Source of the DNA: Betaproteobacteria bacterium
GTDB lineage: Bacteria > Pseudomonadota > Gammaproteobacteria > Burkholderiales > SG8-41
DNA length: 12,559 bases
Direction: 5' to 3'
NCBI GenBank assembly: GCA_021414185.1
Contig: JAIOOZ010000254.1
Span: forward strand, 1 to 12,559
The notes below the pieces were generated by a model. The model made no database searches. It saw only the letters and a program-made list of their open reading frames with translations, and had not been told where the DNA came from. The position numbers and the translations under genes were made by a program. Of this stretch, positions 1-6,170 are shown in pieces; within the stretch, counting starts at the first letter, position 1; each line of letters begins with the position of its first letter.

Positions 1-344
1 CGTTTCTCGCGGACCGGGTGCAGGCCGCGCGCAATGCCGGAATAGCTCCCGAGCGCATCGTCATCGATCCGGGTTTTGGTTTCGGCAAGACGCTGGAGCA
101 TAATCTCGAACTGTTGCGCGGAATCGGCCGCTTTTGCGATACGGGTGTTGCGGTGCTGGCAGGCATCTCGCGCAAAGGCATGCTCGGCAGTATCACGGGC
201 CGCGAGGTGAACGAACGTGGCTACGCGAGCGTCGCGGCGGCCTTGATCGCGGTGGAGAAGGGGGCGCGTATCGTGCGCGTGCACGATGTGGCGGCGACGC
301 GCGATGCTTTGGCGGTGTGGGCTGCGGTAAACAAGGTTACCTAG
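1..344 (+). CDS. folP: Dihydropteroate synthase, 3' end (partial)
   Basis: Dihydropteroate synthase condenses p-aminobenzoate with 6-hydroxymethyl-dihydropterin diphosphate in cytosolic folate synthesis. The gene enters from the left edge in frame 3, so the true start lies outside the window; the GTG at 18 is an internal valine codon. The visible ~113 residues are the C-terminal part of the TIM barrel. They contain DPGFGFGKT (a conserved pterin/sulfonamide-site strand), the SRKGMLG loop, and the final RVHDV motif that carries the conserved Arg and His contacting the pterin diphosphate. The frame ends at TAG 342-344. glmM follows after 14 bp, and folP-glmM is a common proteobacterial pair, usually downstream of ftsH. 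Nothing looks damaged in the visible part. The family assignment is secure; start and regulation cannot be judged. Confidence 0.95.
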   Translation, partial: FLADRVQAARNAGIAPERIVIDPGFGFGKTLEHNLELLRGIGRFCDTGVAVLAGISRKGMLGSITGREVNERGYASVAAALIAVEKGARIVRVHDVAATRDALAVWAAVNKVT

Positions 345-358
345 CGGTTACTGGAAAA

Positions 359-1711
359 ATGAAAAGAAAATATTTCGGCACTGATGGCATACGCGGCACG
401 GTAGGCGAAGCGCCGATCACGCCGGATTTCGTGCTGAAGCTCGGCTATGCGGCGGGCAAGGTGCTGGCGCGCGTGGGCAAGGGCGCCGAGCGCCGCACCG
501 TGCTGATCGGCAAGGACACGCGCATCTCCGGCTATATGCTGGAATCGGCGCTTGAAGCAGGCTTGTGCGCGGCCGGCGTCGACGTCCTGCTGGTGGGGCC
601 GATGCCGACGCCGGCGGTGGCTTACCTGACGCGCGCGCTGCGGCTGTCGGCGGGCATCGTGATCAGCGCCTCGCACAATCCGTATGCCGATAACGGCATC
701 AAGTTTTTTTCGGGTGCCGGCGCGAAGCTCGCCGACAAGGTCGAGAGCGCGATCGAAACCGAACTGGCGCGGCCTTTGAAATGCAGCACATCCGCGCAGT
801 TGGGCAAGGTGCGCCGCATCGATGATGCCGCCGGCCGCTATATCGAATTCTGCAAAAGCACTTTTCCCGCGCACCTCGATCTGCGCGGACTGCGCCTGGT
901 CGTCGACAGCGCGCACGGCGCGACGTACCACATTGCCGCACACGTGTTTCACGAACTGGGAGCCGATGTTGTCGCCATCGGCAATCACCCCGACGGTTTC
1001 AATATCAACGCGGGGTTCGGGGCGACCAGTCCGCGCGCTTTGCAGGACGCCGTCAAGCGCGAACGCGCCGATCTCGGCATCGCGCTCGACGGCGACGGTG
1101 ACCGGCTGGTCATGGTCGATGCCAAGGGAGAAGTTTACGACGGCGACCAATTGCTCTACGTGATCGCCAGTTATCGCATGCGCCAGCGCCGCCAGCTACG
1201 CGGCGGGGTTGTCGGCACGCTGATGACCAATCTCGGCATGGAACATGCGCTGGCGCGGCTCAAGATTCCGTTCGCGCGCGCCAAGGTCGGCGACCGCTAC
1301 GTGCTCGAAATGATGCAGAAACGCGGCTGGGTGCTTGGCGGCGAAAATTCGGGACACATCATCTGCCTCGACCAGCACACCACCGGGGACGGACTGGTAT
1401 CTGCGCTGCAGGTGCTGGGCGCGCTGCGCGGCGACAAGACTACGCTGGCCAAAGCCGCGGCGCCGGTCAAGCTGTATCCCCAATTGCTCATCAACGTGCG
1501 TACCCGGCGTGATTTCGATTTCAGCGCCAACCGCGGTGTGCGGCAGGCGGTCGCGCAGGCCGAAGCGGCGCTCGGCGCCGATGGCCGCGTGTTGCTGCGC
1601 GCATCCGGCACCGAGCCGGTGATACGCGTCATGGTGGAAGGCAAGAAGCGCCCGCAGGTCAAGACGTGGGCGGACGCCATCGCTGCCGCCGTGCGCAAAG
1701 CGGCGGGCTGA
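359..1711 (+). CDS. glmM: Phosphoglucosamine mutase
   Basis: GlmM interconverts glucosamine-6-phosphate and glucosamine-1-phosphate, feeding UDP-GlcNAc for peptidoglycan and lipopolysaccharide in the cytosol. The product is 450 aa, close to the family norm of about 445. The start at ATG 359 gives the canonical N-terminus MKRKYFGTDGIRG. The same frame is open back to 134, but that extension overlaps folP and has no family resemblance. Seen motifs: ISASHNP with the phosphorylated active-site serine at about residue 105; the metal-binding loop DGDGDR at 244-249 (Asp 244, 246, 248); the sugar-binding GGENSGH at 327-333; and the phosphate-binding RASGTEP at 414-420. These represent all four domains of the phosphohexomutase fold. 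The ribosome-binding site is weak (GGA about 3 nt before the start), so coupling to folP translation 14 bp upstream is plausible. No truncation or frameshift. Confidence 0.97.
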   Translation: MKRKYFGTDGIRGTVGEAPITPDFVLKLGYAAGKVLARVGKGAERRTVLIGKDTRISGYMLESALEAGLCAAGVDVLLVGPMPTPAVAYLTRALRLSAGIVISASHNPYADNGIKFFSGAGAKLADKVESAIETELARPLKCSTSAQLGKVRRIDDAAGRYIEFCKSTFPAHLDLRGLRLVVDSAHGATYHIAAHVFHELGADVVAIGNHPDGFNINAGFGATSPRALQDAVKRERADLGIALDGDGDRLVMVDAKGEVYDGDQLLYVIASYRMRQRRQLRGGVVGTLMTNLGMEHALARLKIPFARAKVGDRYVLEMMQKRGWVLGGENSGHIICLDQHTTGDGLVSALQVLGALRGDKTTLAKAAAPVKLYPQLLINVRTRRDFDFSANRGVRQAVAQAEAALGADGRVLLRASGTEPVIRVMVEGKKRPQVKTWADAIAAAVRKAAG

Positions 1712-1860
1712 AGCGAATTTTGATGCTCCTTGGGGCGCTATGCGCCGCAGTTCCCGCAGCGCCGGCGCGGCGCCCGACATACTTCCCGCGGTTTGCCCGC
1801 GAAGCCTTAAAATCCTTCTTGAATCAACGCGGTTGGGCATTGCACAAAACCGGATTTACG
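1712..1860. other. glmM-tpiA intergenic spacer with small hairpins
   Basis: This non-coding stretch follows the glmM stop. Two short GC-rich inverted repeats are visible: GGCGC/GCGCC at 1734-1738 and 1742-1746 with a 3-nt loop, and CGCGG/CCGCG at 1787-1791 and 1797-1801 with a 5-nt loop. Neither is followed by a run of T, so they are not convincing intrinsic terminators. They could slow or stabilise the folP-glmM transcript end, but that is inference. A 70-codon open frame crossing from the glmM end (1666-1878) shows no protein-like pattern. I see no RNA gene here. Confidence 0.4.
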
Positions 1861-1889
1861 TTGACCCTGAGGGGCTAGCCCGGTAAAAT
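1861..1889 (+). promoter_or_regulatory. Probable sigma70 promoter for tpiA-secG
   Basis: A -35 box TTGACC (1861-1866; 5 of 6 to consensus) is separated by exactly 17 bp from a -10 box TAAAAT (1884-1889; 5 of 6). Transcription would begin near 1896, leaving a leader of about 22 nt before the tpiA ATG at 1918. That leader holds the Shine-Dalgarno-like GGTG at 1906-1909, 8 nt from the start. Position, spacing and match make this the best promoter candidate in the window. It implies that tpiA-secG is transcribed separately from folP-glmM. It is read from sequence only; no start-site data are available. Confidence 0.7.
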
Positions 1890-1917
1890 CTCCACGCTTT
1901 AAGCGGGTGAATAGTCG

Positions 1918-2676
1918 ATGCGCGGCAGGCTGGTGGCTGGCAACTGGAAATCCAACGGCGATCTGGCCGCAAACCAGCTGCTGCTCGGTCATTTGCGCGC
2001 TGCGGCAGCAGGTTTGCAGGGCGTCGACTGCGTCGTCTGCGCACCTTATCCGTATTTGTTTCAAATCCAGCAACTGCTTGCAGGAAGCACGCTGACCTGG
2101 GGTGGGCAGGACGTCAGCCAGTTCGGTGCTGGCGCATATACGGGTGCGGTGACGGCGGCGATGTTGCGCGAGTTTGGCTGCCGCTATGCGATCGTCGGCC
2201 ATTCGGAACGCCGCAGCATTTTCGGCGAGAACAACGCGATGGTCGCGGCGAAGTTCGGCGCGGCATTGCAGGCGGGGCTGACGCCGATACTGTGCGTCGG
2301 CGAGACATTGCAGGAACGCGAGTCGGGCGCCATGGAACAAGTCGTCGGCGCGCAGATAGATGCGGTGGTAACGGCGGCAGGCGTCGCGGCGCTGGGCAAA
2401 GCGGTGGTCGCTTACGAGCCGGTGTGGGCCATAGGCACCGGCAAGACCGCAACGCCCGAGCAGGCGCAGGCGGCGCATGCGTTTATCCGCAGCCGCATCG
2501 CGGCGCAGGATGCGGTGGTGGCGGCGGAGCTGAAGATTTTGTACGGCGGCAGCGTCAAGGCCGCAAATGCGGCACAGTTGTTTGCGATGCCCGATATCGA
2601 TGGCGGACTGATCGGGGGCGCCGCGCTGGTGGCGGAAGAATTCATGGCGATCTGCAAAGCTGCGCAGCGTCATTAA
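1918..2676 (+). CDS. tpiA: Triosephosphate isomerase
   Basis: TpiA interconverts dihydroxyacetone phosphate and glyceraldehyde-3-phosphate in glycolysis and gluconeogenesis in the cytosol. The product is 252 aa, the normal family length. Catalytic residues fall where expected: Asn9 and Lys11 in AGNWKSNG, the electrophile His95 in IVGHSERR, and the catalytic base Glu167 in AYEPVWAIGTGK, which also includes the mobile loop 6. The phosphate-binding YGGSVK is at 209-214 and the GGLIGGAAL loop at 229-237. The ATG at 1918 gives the standard N-terminus and has a GGTG element 8 nt upstream. The usual Met after the catalytic Lys is Ser here, a tolerated variation. secG begins 18 bp downstream, so the two are probably co-transcribed from the promoter at 1861-1889. 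Confidence 0.97.
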   Translation: MRGRLVAGNWKSNGDLAANQLLLGHLRAAAAGLQGVDCVVCAPYPYLFQIQQLLAGSTLTWGGQDVSQFGAGAYTGAVTAAMLREFGCRYAIVGHSERRSIFGENNAMVAAKFGAALQAGLTPILCVGETLQERESGAMEQVVGAQIDAVVTAAGVAALGKAVVAYEPVWAIGTGKTATPEQAQAAHAFIRSRIAAQDAVVAAELKILYGGSVKAANAAQLFAMPDIDGGLIGGAALVAEEFMAICKAAQRH

Positions 2677-2694
2677 AGGTTGAGTGAGAGGCTT

Positions 2695-3063
2695 ATGGAA
2701 ACTTTGTTATTGGTGATACACGTGACGGCGGCGCTTGCCATCATCGGCCTGGTGCTGCTGCAGCATGGCAAGGGCGCCGACATGGGTGCTGCGTTCGGCG
2801 GCGGGGCTTCGGGCAGCGTGTTCGGCGCCACCGGCTCGGCCAACTTTCTGAGCCGCGCGACGGCGATGCTGGCGACGGTGTTTTTCCTGACCAGCATGGG
2901 TTTGACCTGGTATTACTCGCACAAGAGCGATTCGAAGGGCGTGATGGCATCGCCTCCGGCGTCGTCGGCGCCGGCGACAGTGCCCGGTGCGCCGATTCCC
3001 GTGCCCACGCCGGACAAGCCGGCCGCTGATGCGGATTCGAAAACGAAGGACATACCGAAATAA
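2695..3063 (+). CDS. secG: Preprotein translocase subunit SecG
   Basis: SecG is the small accessory subunit of the SecYEG inner-membrane channel and assists SecA-driven protein export. The 122-aa product has two hydrophobic segments, at about residues 3-22 and 52-74. Between them is the conserved Gly-rich cytoplasmic loop (QHGKGADMGAAFGGG, then SGSVFGATGSANFLSR). The tail from about residue 80 is rich in Pro, Ala and Ser and of low complexity, as in many betaproteobacterial SecG proteins. I chose ATG 2695 (METLLLVIHV), the family-like N-terminus, over the in-frame TTG at 2680, which would add five non-conserved residues and nearly touch the tpiA stop. A GAGAGG element lies just before the ATG at 2686-2691, with only about 3 nt of spacing. 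The stop at 3061-3063 abuts a heptamer repeat. Confidence 0.95.
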   Translation: METLLLVIHVTAALAIIGLVLLQHGKGADMGAAFGGGASGSVFGATGSANFLSRATAMLATVFFLTSMGLTWYYSHKSDSKGVMASPPASSAPATVPGAPIPVPTPDKPAADADSKTKDIPK

Positions 3064-3096
3064 GCGAGAGGCGAGAGGCGAGAGGCGAGAGGCGAG
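3064..3096. repeat. Heptamer tandem repeat GCGAGAG, 4.7 copies
   Basis: Four perfect copies of GCGAGAG (3064-3070, 3071-3077, 3078-3084, 3085-3091) and a partial fifth (3092-3096) begin immediately after the secG TAA. The reverse complement of this block matches the block at 12332-12363 at 31 of 32 bases, so it is a dispersed repeat family and not a local accident. It also forms the left arm of the terminator-like hairpin with 3118-3138. Low-copy heptamer tandem repeats between genes resemble the STRR elements described in cyanobacteria; that comparison is by analogy only. Confidence 0.9.
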
Positions 3097-3145
3097 TATC
3101 TTGGCTTTTGAATTGCCCCTCACCCCTTACTCCTCTCGATTTTTT
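3072..3145 (+). terminator. Probable intrinsic terminator after secG, built from heptamer units
   Basis: Three CGAGAGG units (3072-3092) can pair in register with three C-rich heptamers (3118-3124, 3125-3131, 3132-3138). The outermost pair is perfect over 7 bp (CGAGAGG with CCTCTCG) and each inner pair gives 5 of 7 including one wobble, about 17 of 21 in total. The loop is 25 nt. The right arm is followed by A and then six T (3140-3145), the hallmark of a Rho-independent terminator. It would end the tpiA-secG transcript 2 bp before the tRNA. The long loop and the other possible repeat registers reduce certainty. Confidence 0.55.
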
Positions 3146-3147
3146 AT

Positions 3148-3232
3148 GCCGACGTGGTGGAATTGGTAGACACGCCGTCTTGAGGGGGCGGTGGCGAAAG
3201 CCGTGGGAGTTCGAGTCTCCCCGTCGGCACCA
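3148..3232 (+). tRNA. tRNA-Leu (anticodon GAG)
   Basis: This is an 85-nt class II tRNA with encoded CCA. The acceptor arms GCCGACG (3148-3154) and CGTCGGC (3222-3228) pair perfectly, followed by discriminator A and CCA (3230-3232). The D-arm region reads TGGTGGAATTGGTAGACA, as in bacterial tRNA-Leu. The anticodon stem CCGTC/GGCGG (3175-3179, 3187-3191) encloses the loop TTGAGGG, with anticodon GAG at 3182-3184, which reads CUC and CUU codons. A long variable arm (TGGC-GAAA-GCCG) and a T-arm GGGAG-TTCGAGT-CTCCC complete the fold. A tRNA-Leu(GAG) gene between secG and nuoA is, to my knowledge, common in betaproteobacteria. It must be transcribed from its own promoter or escape the upstream terminator, since nothing else separates it from secG. 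Confidence 0.97.
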
Positions 3233-3331
3233 TTAGCAGAGCTGGAGTTGATTAATATCAAGTGTTCGCGATCCAGGATTCGGCACAATGCAGCTTGGTG
3301 TATTCTCGCCAAGTGGCAGTCCGATGGCGTT

Positions 3332-3360
3332 TTGGCAGCGGTGCAACGACTTCATTGAAT
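3332..3360 (+). promoter_or_regulatory. Candidate promoter for the nuo operon
   Basis: TTGGCA (3332-3337; 5 of 6 to the -35 consensus) lies exactly 17 bp before TTGAAT (3355-3360; 4 of 6 to the -10 consensus). Initiation would be near 3367, within the CCTGAAA repeat, giving a leader of about 33 nt before nuoA. No other good pairing is evident between the tRNA end and nuoA; a weaker alternative is TATTCT at 3301-3306 with a poor -35. The assignment is moderate because the -10 is imperfect and I see no regulator-binding site. Confidence 0.4.
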
Positions 3361-3381
3361 CCTGAAACCTGAAACCTGAAT
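3361..3381. repeat. Heptamer tandem repeat CCTGAAA, 3 copies
   Basis: CCTGAAA occurs at 3361-3367 and 3368-3374, followed by CCTGAAT at 3375-3381; the preceding TTGAAT at 3355-3360 looks like a degenerate further unit. It is a second family with the same 7-bp period as the GCGAGAG repeat, and it lies in the leader just upstream of nuoA. It overlaps the predicted transcription start, so copy number could alter leader length. No coding role is possible because it is 19 bp before the nuoA ATG. Confidence 0.8.
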
Positions 3382-3399
3382 GCGGATCCGTAAACCGCG

Positions 3400-3768
3400 A
3401 TGCTAGAAAACTACTTTCCCATTCTGCTGTTTATCATCGTCGGCGCGGTCTCCGGTCTCGCGCCCATCGTGCTCGGCAGCGGGGTCAGCCGGCTGCTTGG
3501 GGTGCATCGCCCCGACAGCGAAAAGCTCTCGCCGTACGAATGCGGATTCGAGGCTTTCGAGGACGCGCGCATGAAGTTCGACGTGCGATATTACCTGGTG
3601 GCCATCCTGTTCATTCTGTTCGATCTCGAAATCGCGTTTCTGTTTCCGTGGGCCATCGTGTTGCGCGAAATCGGCATGTTCGGTTTCCTGGCCATGGTCA
3701 TGTTTCTCGCCATTCTGGTCGTGGGTTTTATCTACGAATGGAAGAAGGGCGCTCTGGAGTGGGACTAG
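3400..3768 (+). CDS. nuoA: NADH-quinone oxidoreductase subunit A
   Basis: NuoA is a small membrane subunit at the junction of the peripheral and membrane arms of complex I, next to the quinone entry site (the ND3 homologue). The product is 122 aa, the usual length. Three transmembrane segments are apparent, at about residues 5-27, 64-84 and 91-113. The TM1-TM2 loop holds LSPYECGFEAFEDARMKFDV with Cys48, equivalent to the loop cysteine that becomes exposed in deactive mitochondrial complex I. TM2 contains FDLE (Asp75, Glu77), the acidic pair conserved in the family. The start is ATG 3400; no good Shine-Dalgarno sequence precedes it (GGA 13 nt upstream), which is notable for a first gene. nuoB follows after 18 bp. 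Confidence 0.96.
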   Translation: MLENYFPILLFIIVGAVSGLAPIVLGSGVSRLLGVHRPDSEKLSPYECGFEAFEDARMKFDVRYYLVAILFILFDLEIAFLFPWAIVLREIGMFGFLAMVMFLAILVVGFIYEWKKGALEWD

Positions 3769-3786
3769 CCTTGATGAGGGCCACCT

Positions 3787-4263
3787 ATGGCTGACGGCGG
3801 CGTAATGGACAAAGGGTTCGTCGTGACCAGCGTGGATACGCTGATCAACTGGACGCGTACCGGTTCGATGTGGCCGATGACTTTCGGACTGGCCTGCTGC
3901 GCGGTGGAGATGATGCACGCAGGCGCGTCGCGCTACGACCTCGACCGTTTCGGCATCGTGTTCCGCCCGAGCCCGCGCCAGTCGGACGTGATGATCGTCG
4001 CCGGCACCCTGTGCAACAAGATGGCGCCGGCGCTGCGCAAGGTCTACGACCAGATGGCCGAACCGCGCTGGGTGATTTCGATGGGTTCGTGCGCCAATGG
4101 CGGCGGCTATTACCATTATTCGTATTCCGTGGTGCGCGGCTGCGACCGTATCGTGCCGGTCGATATTTACGTGCCCGGCTGCCCGCCCACCGCCGAAGCC
4201 TTGCTCTACGGCATCATCCAGCTGCAGAACAAGATCAAACGCACCAACACGATTGCACGCTGA
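3787..4263 (+). CDS. nuoB: NADH-quinone oxidoreductase subunit B (N2 cluster)
   Basis: NuoB (the PSST/NDUFS7 homologue) carries cluster N2, the terminal [4Fe-4S] donor to ubiquinone at the interface with NuoD. The product is 158 aa. The N2 ligands are the adjacent Cys37-Cys38 in GLACCAVEMMH, Cys102 in SMGSCANGG, and Cys132 in YVPGCPPTAEALLYG; spacing matches the mitochondrial/alpha-beta type. The GGGYYHYSYSVVRGCDRIVP segment is also of that type. ATG 3787 has GAGGG at 3776-3780, 6 nt away; the internal ATG at codon 7 is a less well-placed alternative. The stop TGA (4261-4263) overlaps another ATG (4263-4265) that opens an 8-codon frame. The protein is complete and normal. Confidence 0.97.
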   Translation: MADGGVMDKGFVVTSVDTLINWTRTGSMWPMTFGLACCAVEMMHAGASRYDLDRFGIVFRPSPRQSDVMIVAGTLCNKMAPALRKVYDQMAEPRWVISMGSCANGGGYYHYSYSVVRGCDRIVPVDIYVPGCPPTAEALLYGIIQLQNKIKRTNTIAR

Positions 4264-4304
4264 TGAGCACGTTAAATGCGCACGTTTAAACGCGAGCACG
4301 CCGA
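4264..4304 (+). other. nuoB-nuoC gap with imperfect duplication and palindrome
   Basis: This gap holds two near-copies in a row: GCACGTTAAATGCG at 4267-4280 and GCACGTTTAAACGCG at 4280-4294, flanked by GAGCACG at 4265-4271 and 4294-4300. The second copy contains the 10-bp palindrome CGTTTAAACG (4283-4292). The ATG at 4263, overlapping the nuoB stop, is in the nuoC frame but reads only MSTLNAHV before the TAA at 4287-4289 inside the palindrome. The layout suggests that an ancestral nuoC start overlapped nuoB and was cut off by a small change; that is inference. Confidence 0.5.
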
Positions 4305-4913
4305 ATGACTACGCACAATCAAGCCCTGATCGATGGCGTGCAGGCGGCGCTGGGTGAAAAAGCCGTGTCGGTCGTGGAGGTGCTCGGCGAGGTGACGCTG
4401 GTCGTCAAGGCCGGGGACCTGATCGACGCCATGACAACCCTGCGCGATCGCGCGGAACTCGGGTTCGAGCAATTGATGGACTTGTGCGGCCTCGACTACA
4501 GCACGTACTCGTCGTACGAAGGGCCGCGGTTCGCGGTCGTCTACCATCTGCTGAGCCTGAAGCATAACCGGCGGCTGCGGGTGCGGACTTTCTGCGCGGC
4601 GGACGATTTTCCCGTGGTCGATTCCGTCATCGGGGTATGGCCGGCGGCGAACTGGTTCGAGCGCGAGGCGTTCGATTTGTTCGGCATCGTGTTCGACGGG
4701 CACCCCGACCTGCGCCGCATACTCACCGACTACGGTTTTATCGGGCACCCGTTCCGCAAGGATTTCCCGATTTCTGGCAACGTCGAAATGCGTTACGACC
4801 CCGACCAGCAGCGCGTGATTTACCAGCCGGTCACCATAGAGCCGCGCGAGATCGTGCCGCGCATCGTGCGCGAAGAAAACTACGCCGACAGCGAAGGGTT
4901 TCGCAAGGGCTGA
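4305..4913 (+). CDS. nuoC: NADH-quinone oxidoreductase subunit C
   Basis: NuoC (the 30-kDa/NDUFS3 homologue) is a structural subunit of the connecting arm with no cofactor; it contacts NuoD, NuoB and NuoI. The product is 202 aa, separate from NuoD (they are fused in Escherichia coli). The conserved block is near the C-terminus: WPAANWFEREAFDLFGIVF (112-130), then HPDLRRILTDYGFIGHPFRK (133-152) and DFP. The start ATG 4305 gives MTTHNQALIDGVQAALG, a plausible N-terminal helix, but its upstream sequence lacks a clear Shine-Dalgarno motif. The upstream in-frame ATG at 4263 is blocked by a TAA. nuoD follows after 3 bp. The family call is certain; the exact start is less so. Confidence 0.95.
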   Translation: MTTHNQALIDGVQAALGEKAVSVVEVLGEVTLVVKAGDLIDAMTTLRDRAELGFEQLMDLCGLDYSTYSSYEGPRFAVVYHLLSLKHNRRLRVRTFCAADDFPVVDSVIGVWPAANWFEREAFDLFGIVFDGHPDLRRILTDYGFIGHPFRKDFPISGNVEMRYDPDQQRVIYQPVTIEPREIVPRIVREENYADSEGFRKG

Positions 4914-4916
4914 GTC

Positions 4917-6170
4917 ATGGCGGAGATCAGAAACTATACGATGAACTTCGGGCCCCAGCATCCGGCGGCGCACGGAGTGCTGCGCCTGGTGCTGGAACTC
5001 GACGGCGAAGTTATCGAGCGCGCAGATCCGCATATCGGCCTCTTGCATCGCGCGACCGAAAAGCTCGCCGAGCACCGCACCTTCATCCAGTCGGTGCCAT
5101 ACATGGACCGCCTCGATTACATGTCTATGATGTGCAACGAGCACGCTTACGTGATGGCGATCGAGAAGATGCTCGGCGTCGACGTGCCGTTGCGCGCACA
5201 GTACATCCGCGTGATGTTCGACGAGATCACCCGCATCTTAAACCATCTCCTGTGGATAGGCGCGCACGCACTCGACGTCGGCGCGATGACGGTGTTCCTG
5301 TATGCGTTCCGCGAGCGCGAAGATCTGATGGACTGCTACGAGGCGGTGTCGGGCGCGCGCATGCACGCCGCGTATTACCGGCCGGGCGGCGTTTACCGCG
5401 ATCTGCCCGATGTGATGCCGCAGTACGAGACTTCGCGCATCCACGGCGAGTCCGCAGTGCGCGAATTAAACGAAAACCGCCACGGTTCGTTGCTCGACTT
5501 CATTGAAGATTTCACGCGCCGCTTCCCCGGTTACGTCGACGATTACGAAACTCTGCTCACCGACAACCGCATCTGGAAGCAGCGCACCGTCGGCATTGGC
5601 GTGGTGACGCCCGAACGGGCCAAGGCGCTGGGTTTCACCGGTCCGATGCTACGCGGCTCGGGCGTCGAGTGGGATGTGCGCAAAAAGCAGCCGTACGAAG
5701 TCTACGACCGCATTCAGTTCGACATCCCGGTCGGCGTCAACGGCGATTGCTACGACCGCTACCTCGTGCGCATCGAAGAATTCCGCCAGTCGAACCGCAT
5801 CATTAAGCAATGCGTTGACTGGCTGCGTCAGAACCCGGGTCCGGTGATGACCGACAGCCACAAGGTGGCACCCCCGTCGCGCGTCGCGATGAAGACGAAC
5901 ATGGAGGAACTCATCCACCACTTCAAGCTCTTCACCGAAGGCATGCACGTGCCGCCGGGCGAGGTTTACGTGGGGATCGAGCATCCGAAGGGCGAATTCG
6001 GCATTTATCTCGTCTCCGACGGAGCTAACAAGCCGTACCGCGTGAAAATCCGTCCGCCCGGTTATGTGCATCTTTCGGCGCTCGACGAAATGGTGCGCGG
6101 CCATATGATCGCCGACGTCGTGGCGATTATCGGCTCGCAGGACATCGTGTTCGGGGAGATAGATCGATGA
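4917..6170 (+). CDS. nuoD: NADH-quinone oxidoreductase subunit D
   Basis: NuoD (the 49-kDa/NDUFS2 homologue, related to the large subunit of NiFe hydrogenases) forms the quinone-binding cavity with NuoB. The product is 417 aa, the normal size for an unfused NuoD. FGPQHPAAHG near the start and PYMDRLDYMS at 61-70 supply His19 and Tyr68, spaced 49 residues apart. This equals the spacing of the quinone headgroup ligands His38 and Tyr87 in Thermus Nqo4. The C-terminal region (GEFGIYLVSDG, KIRPPGYVHLSALDEM, ending in DIVFGEIDR) is fully canonical. ATG 4917 has AAGGG at 4904-4908, 8 nt upstream. nuoC ends 3 bp before, and the stop overlaps the nuoE start (ATGA, 6167-6170). Confidence 0.98.
   Translation: MAEIRNYTMNFGPQHPAAHGVLRLVLELDGEVIERADPHIGLLHRATEKLAEHRTFIQSVPYMDRLDYMSMMCNEHAYVMAIEKMLGVDVPLRAQYIRVMFDEITRILNHLLWIGAHALDVGAMTVFLYAFREREDLMDCYEAVSGARMHAAYYRPGGVYRDLPDVMPQYETSRIHGESAVRELNENRHGSLLDFIEDFTRRFPGYVDDYETLLTDNRIWKQRTVGIGVVTPERAKALGFTGPMLRGSGVEWDVRKKQPYEVYDRIQFDIPVGVNGDCYDRYLVRIEEFRQSNRIIKQCVDWLRQNPGPVMTDSHKVAPPSRVAMKTNMEELIHHFKLFTEGMHVPPGEVYVGIEHPKGEFGIYLVSDGANKPYRVKIRPPGYVHLSALDEMVRGHMIADVVAIIGSQDIVFGEIDR

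Noticed and set aside
134..358. Upstream in-frame extension of glmM
   Set aside because: It overlaps folP in another frame, is Arg/Gly-rich without family similarity, and the canonical GlmM N-terminus begins at ATG 359.
1731..1801. Intrinsic terminator after glmM
   Set aside because: Two short GC-rich hairpins exist but neither is followed by a T run; support is too weak to call a terminator.
3064..3096. CRISPR-like array
   Set aside because: Units of 7 bp are in direct tandem with no spacers, so this is a simple tandem repeat.
3127..3312. Minus-strand ORF of 61 codons opposite the tRNA
   Set aside because: It is the antisense reading of tRNA-Leu; the GETRTPTAFATAPSRRRVYQFHH stretch is a well-known type of spurious protein annotation created by tRNA-Leu genes.
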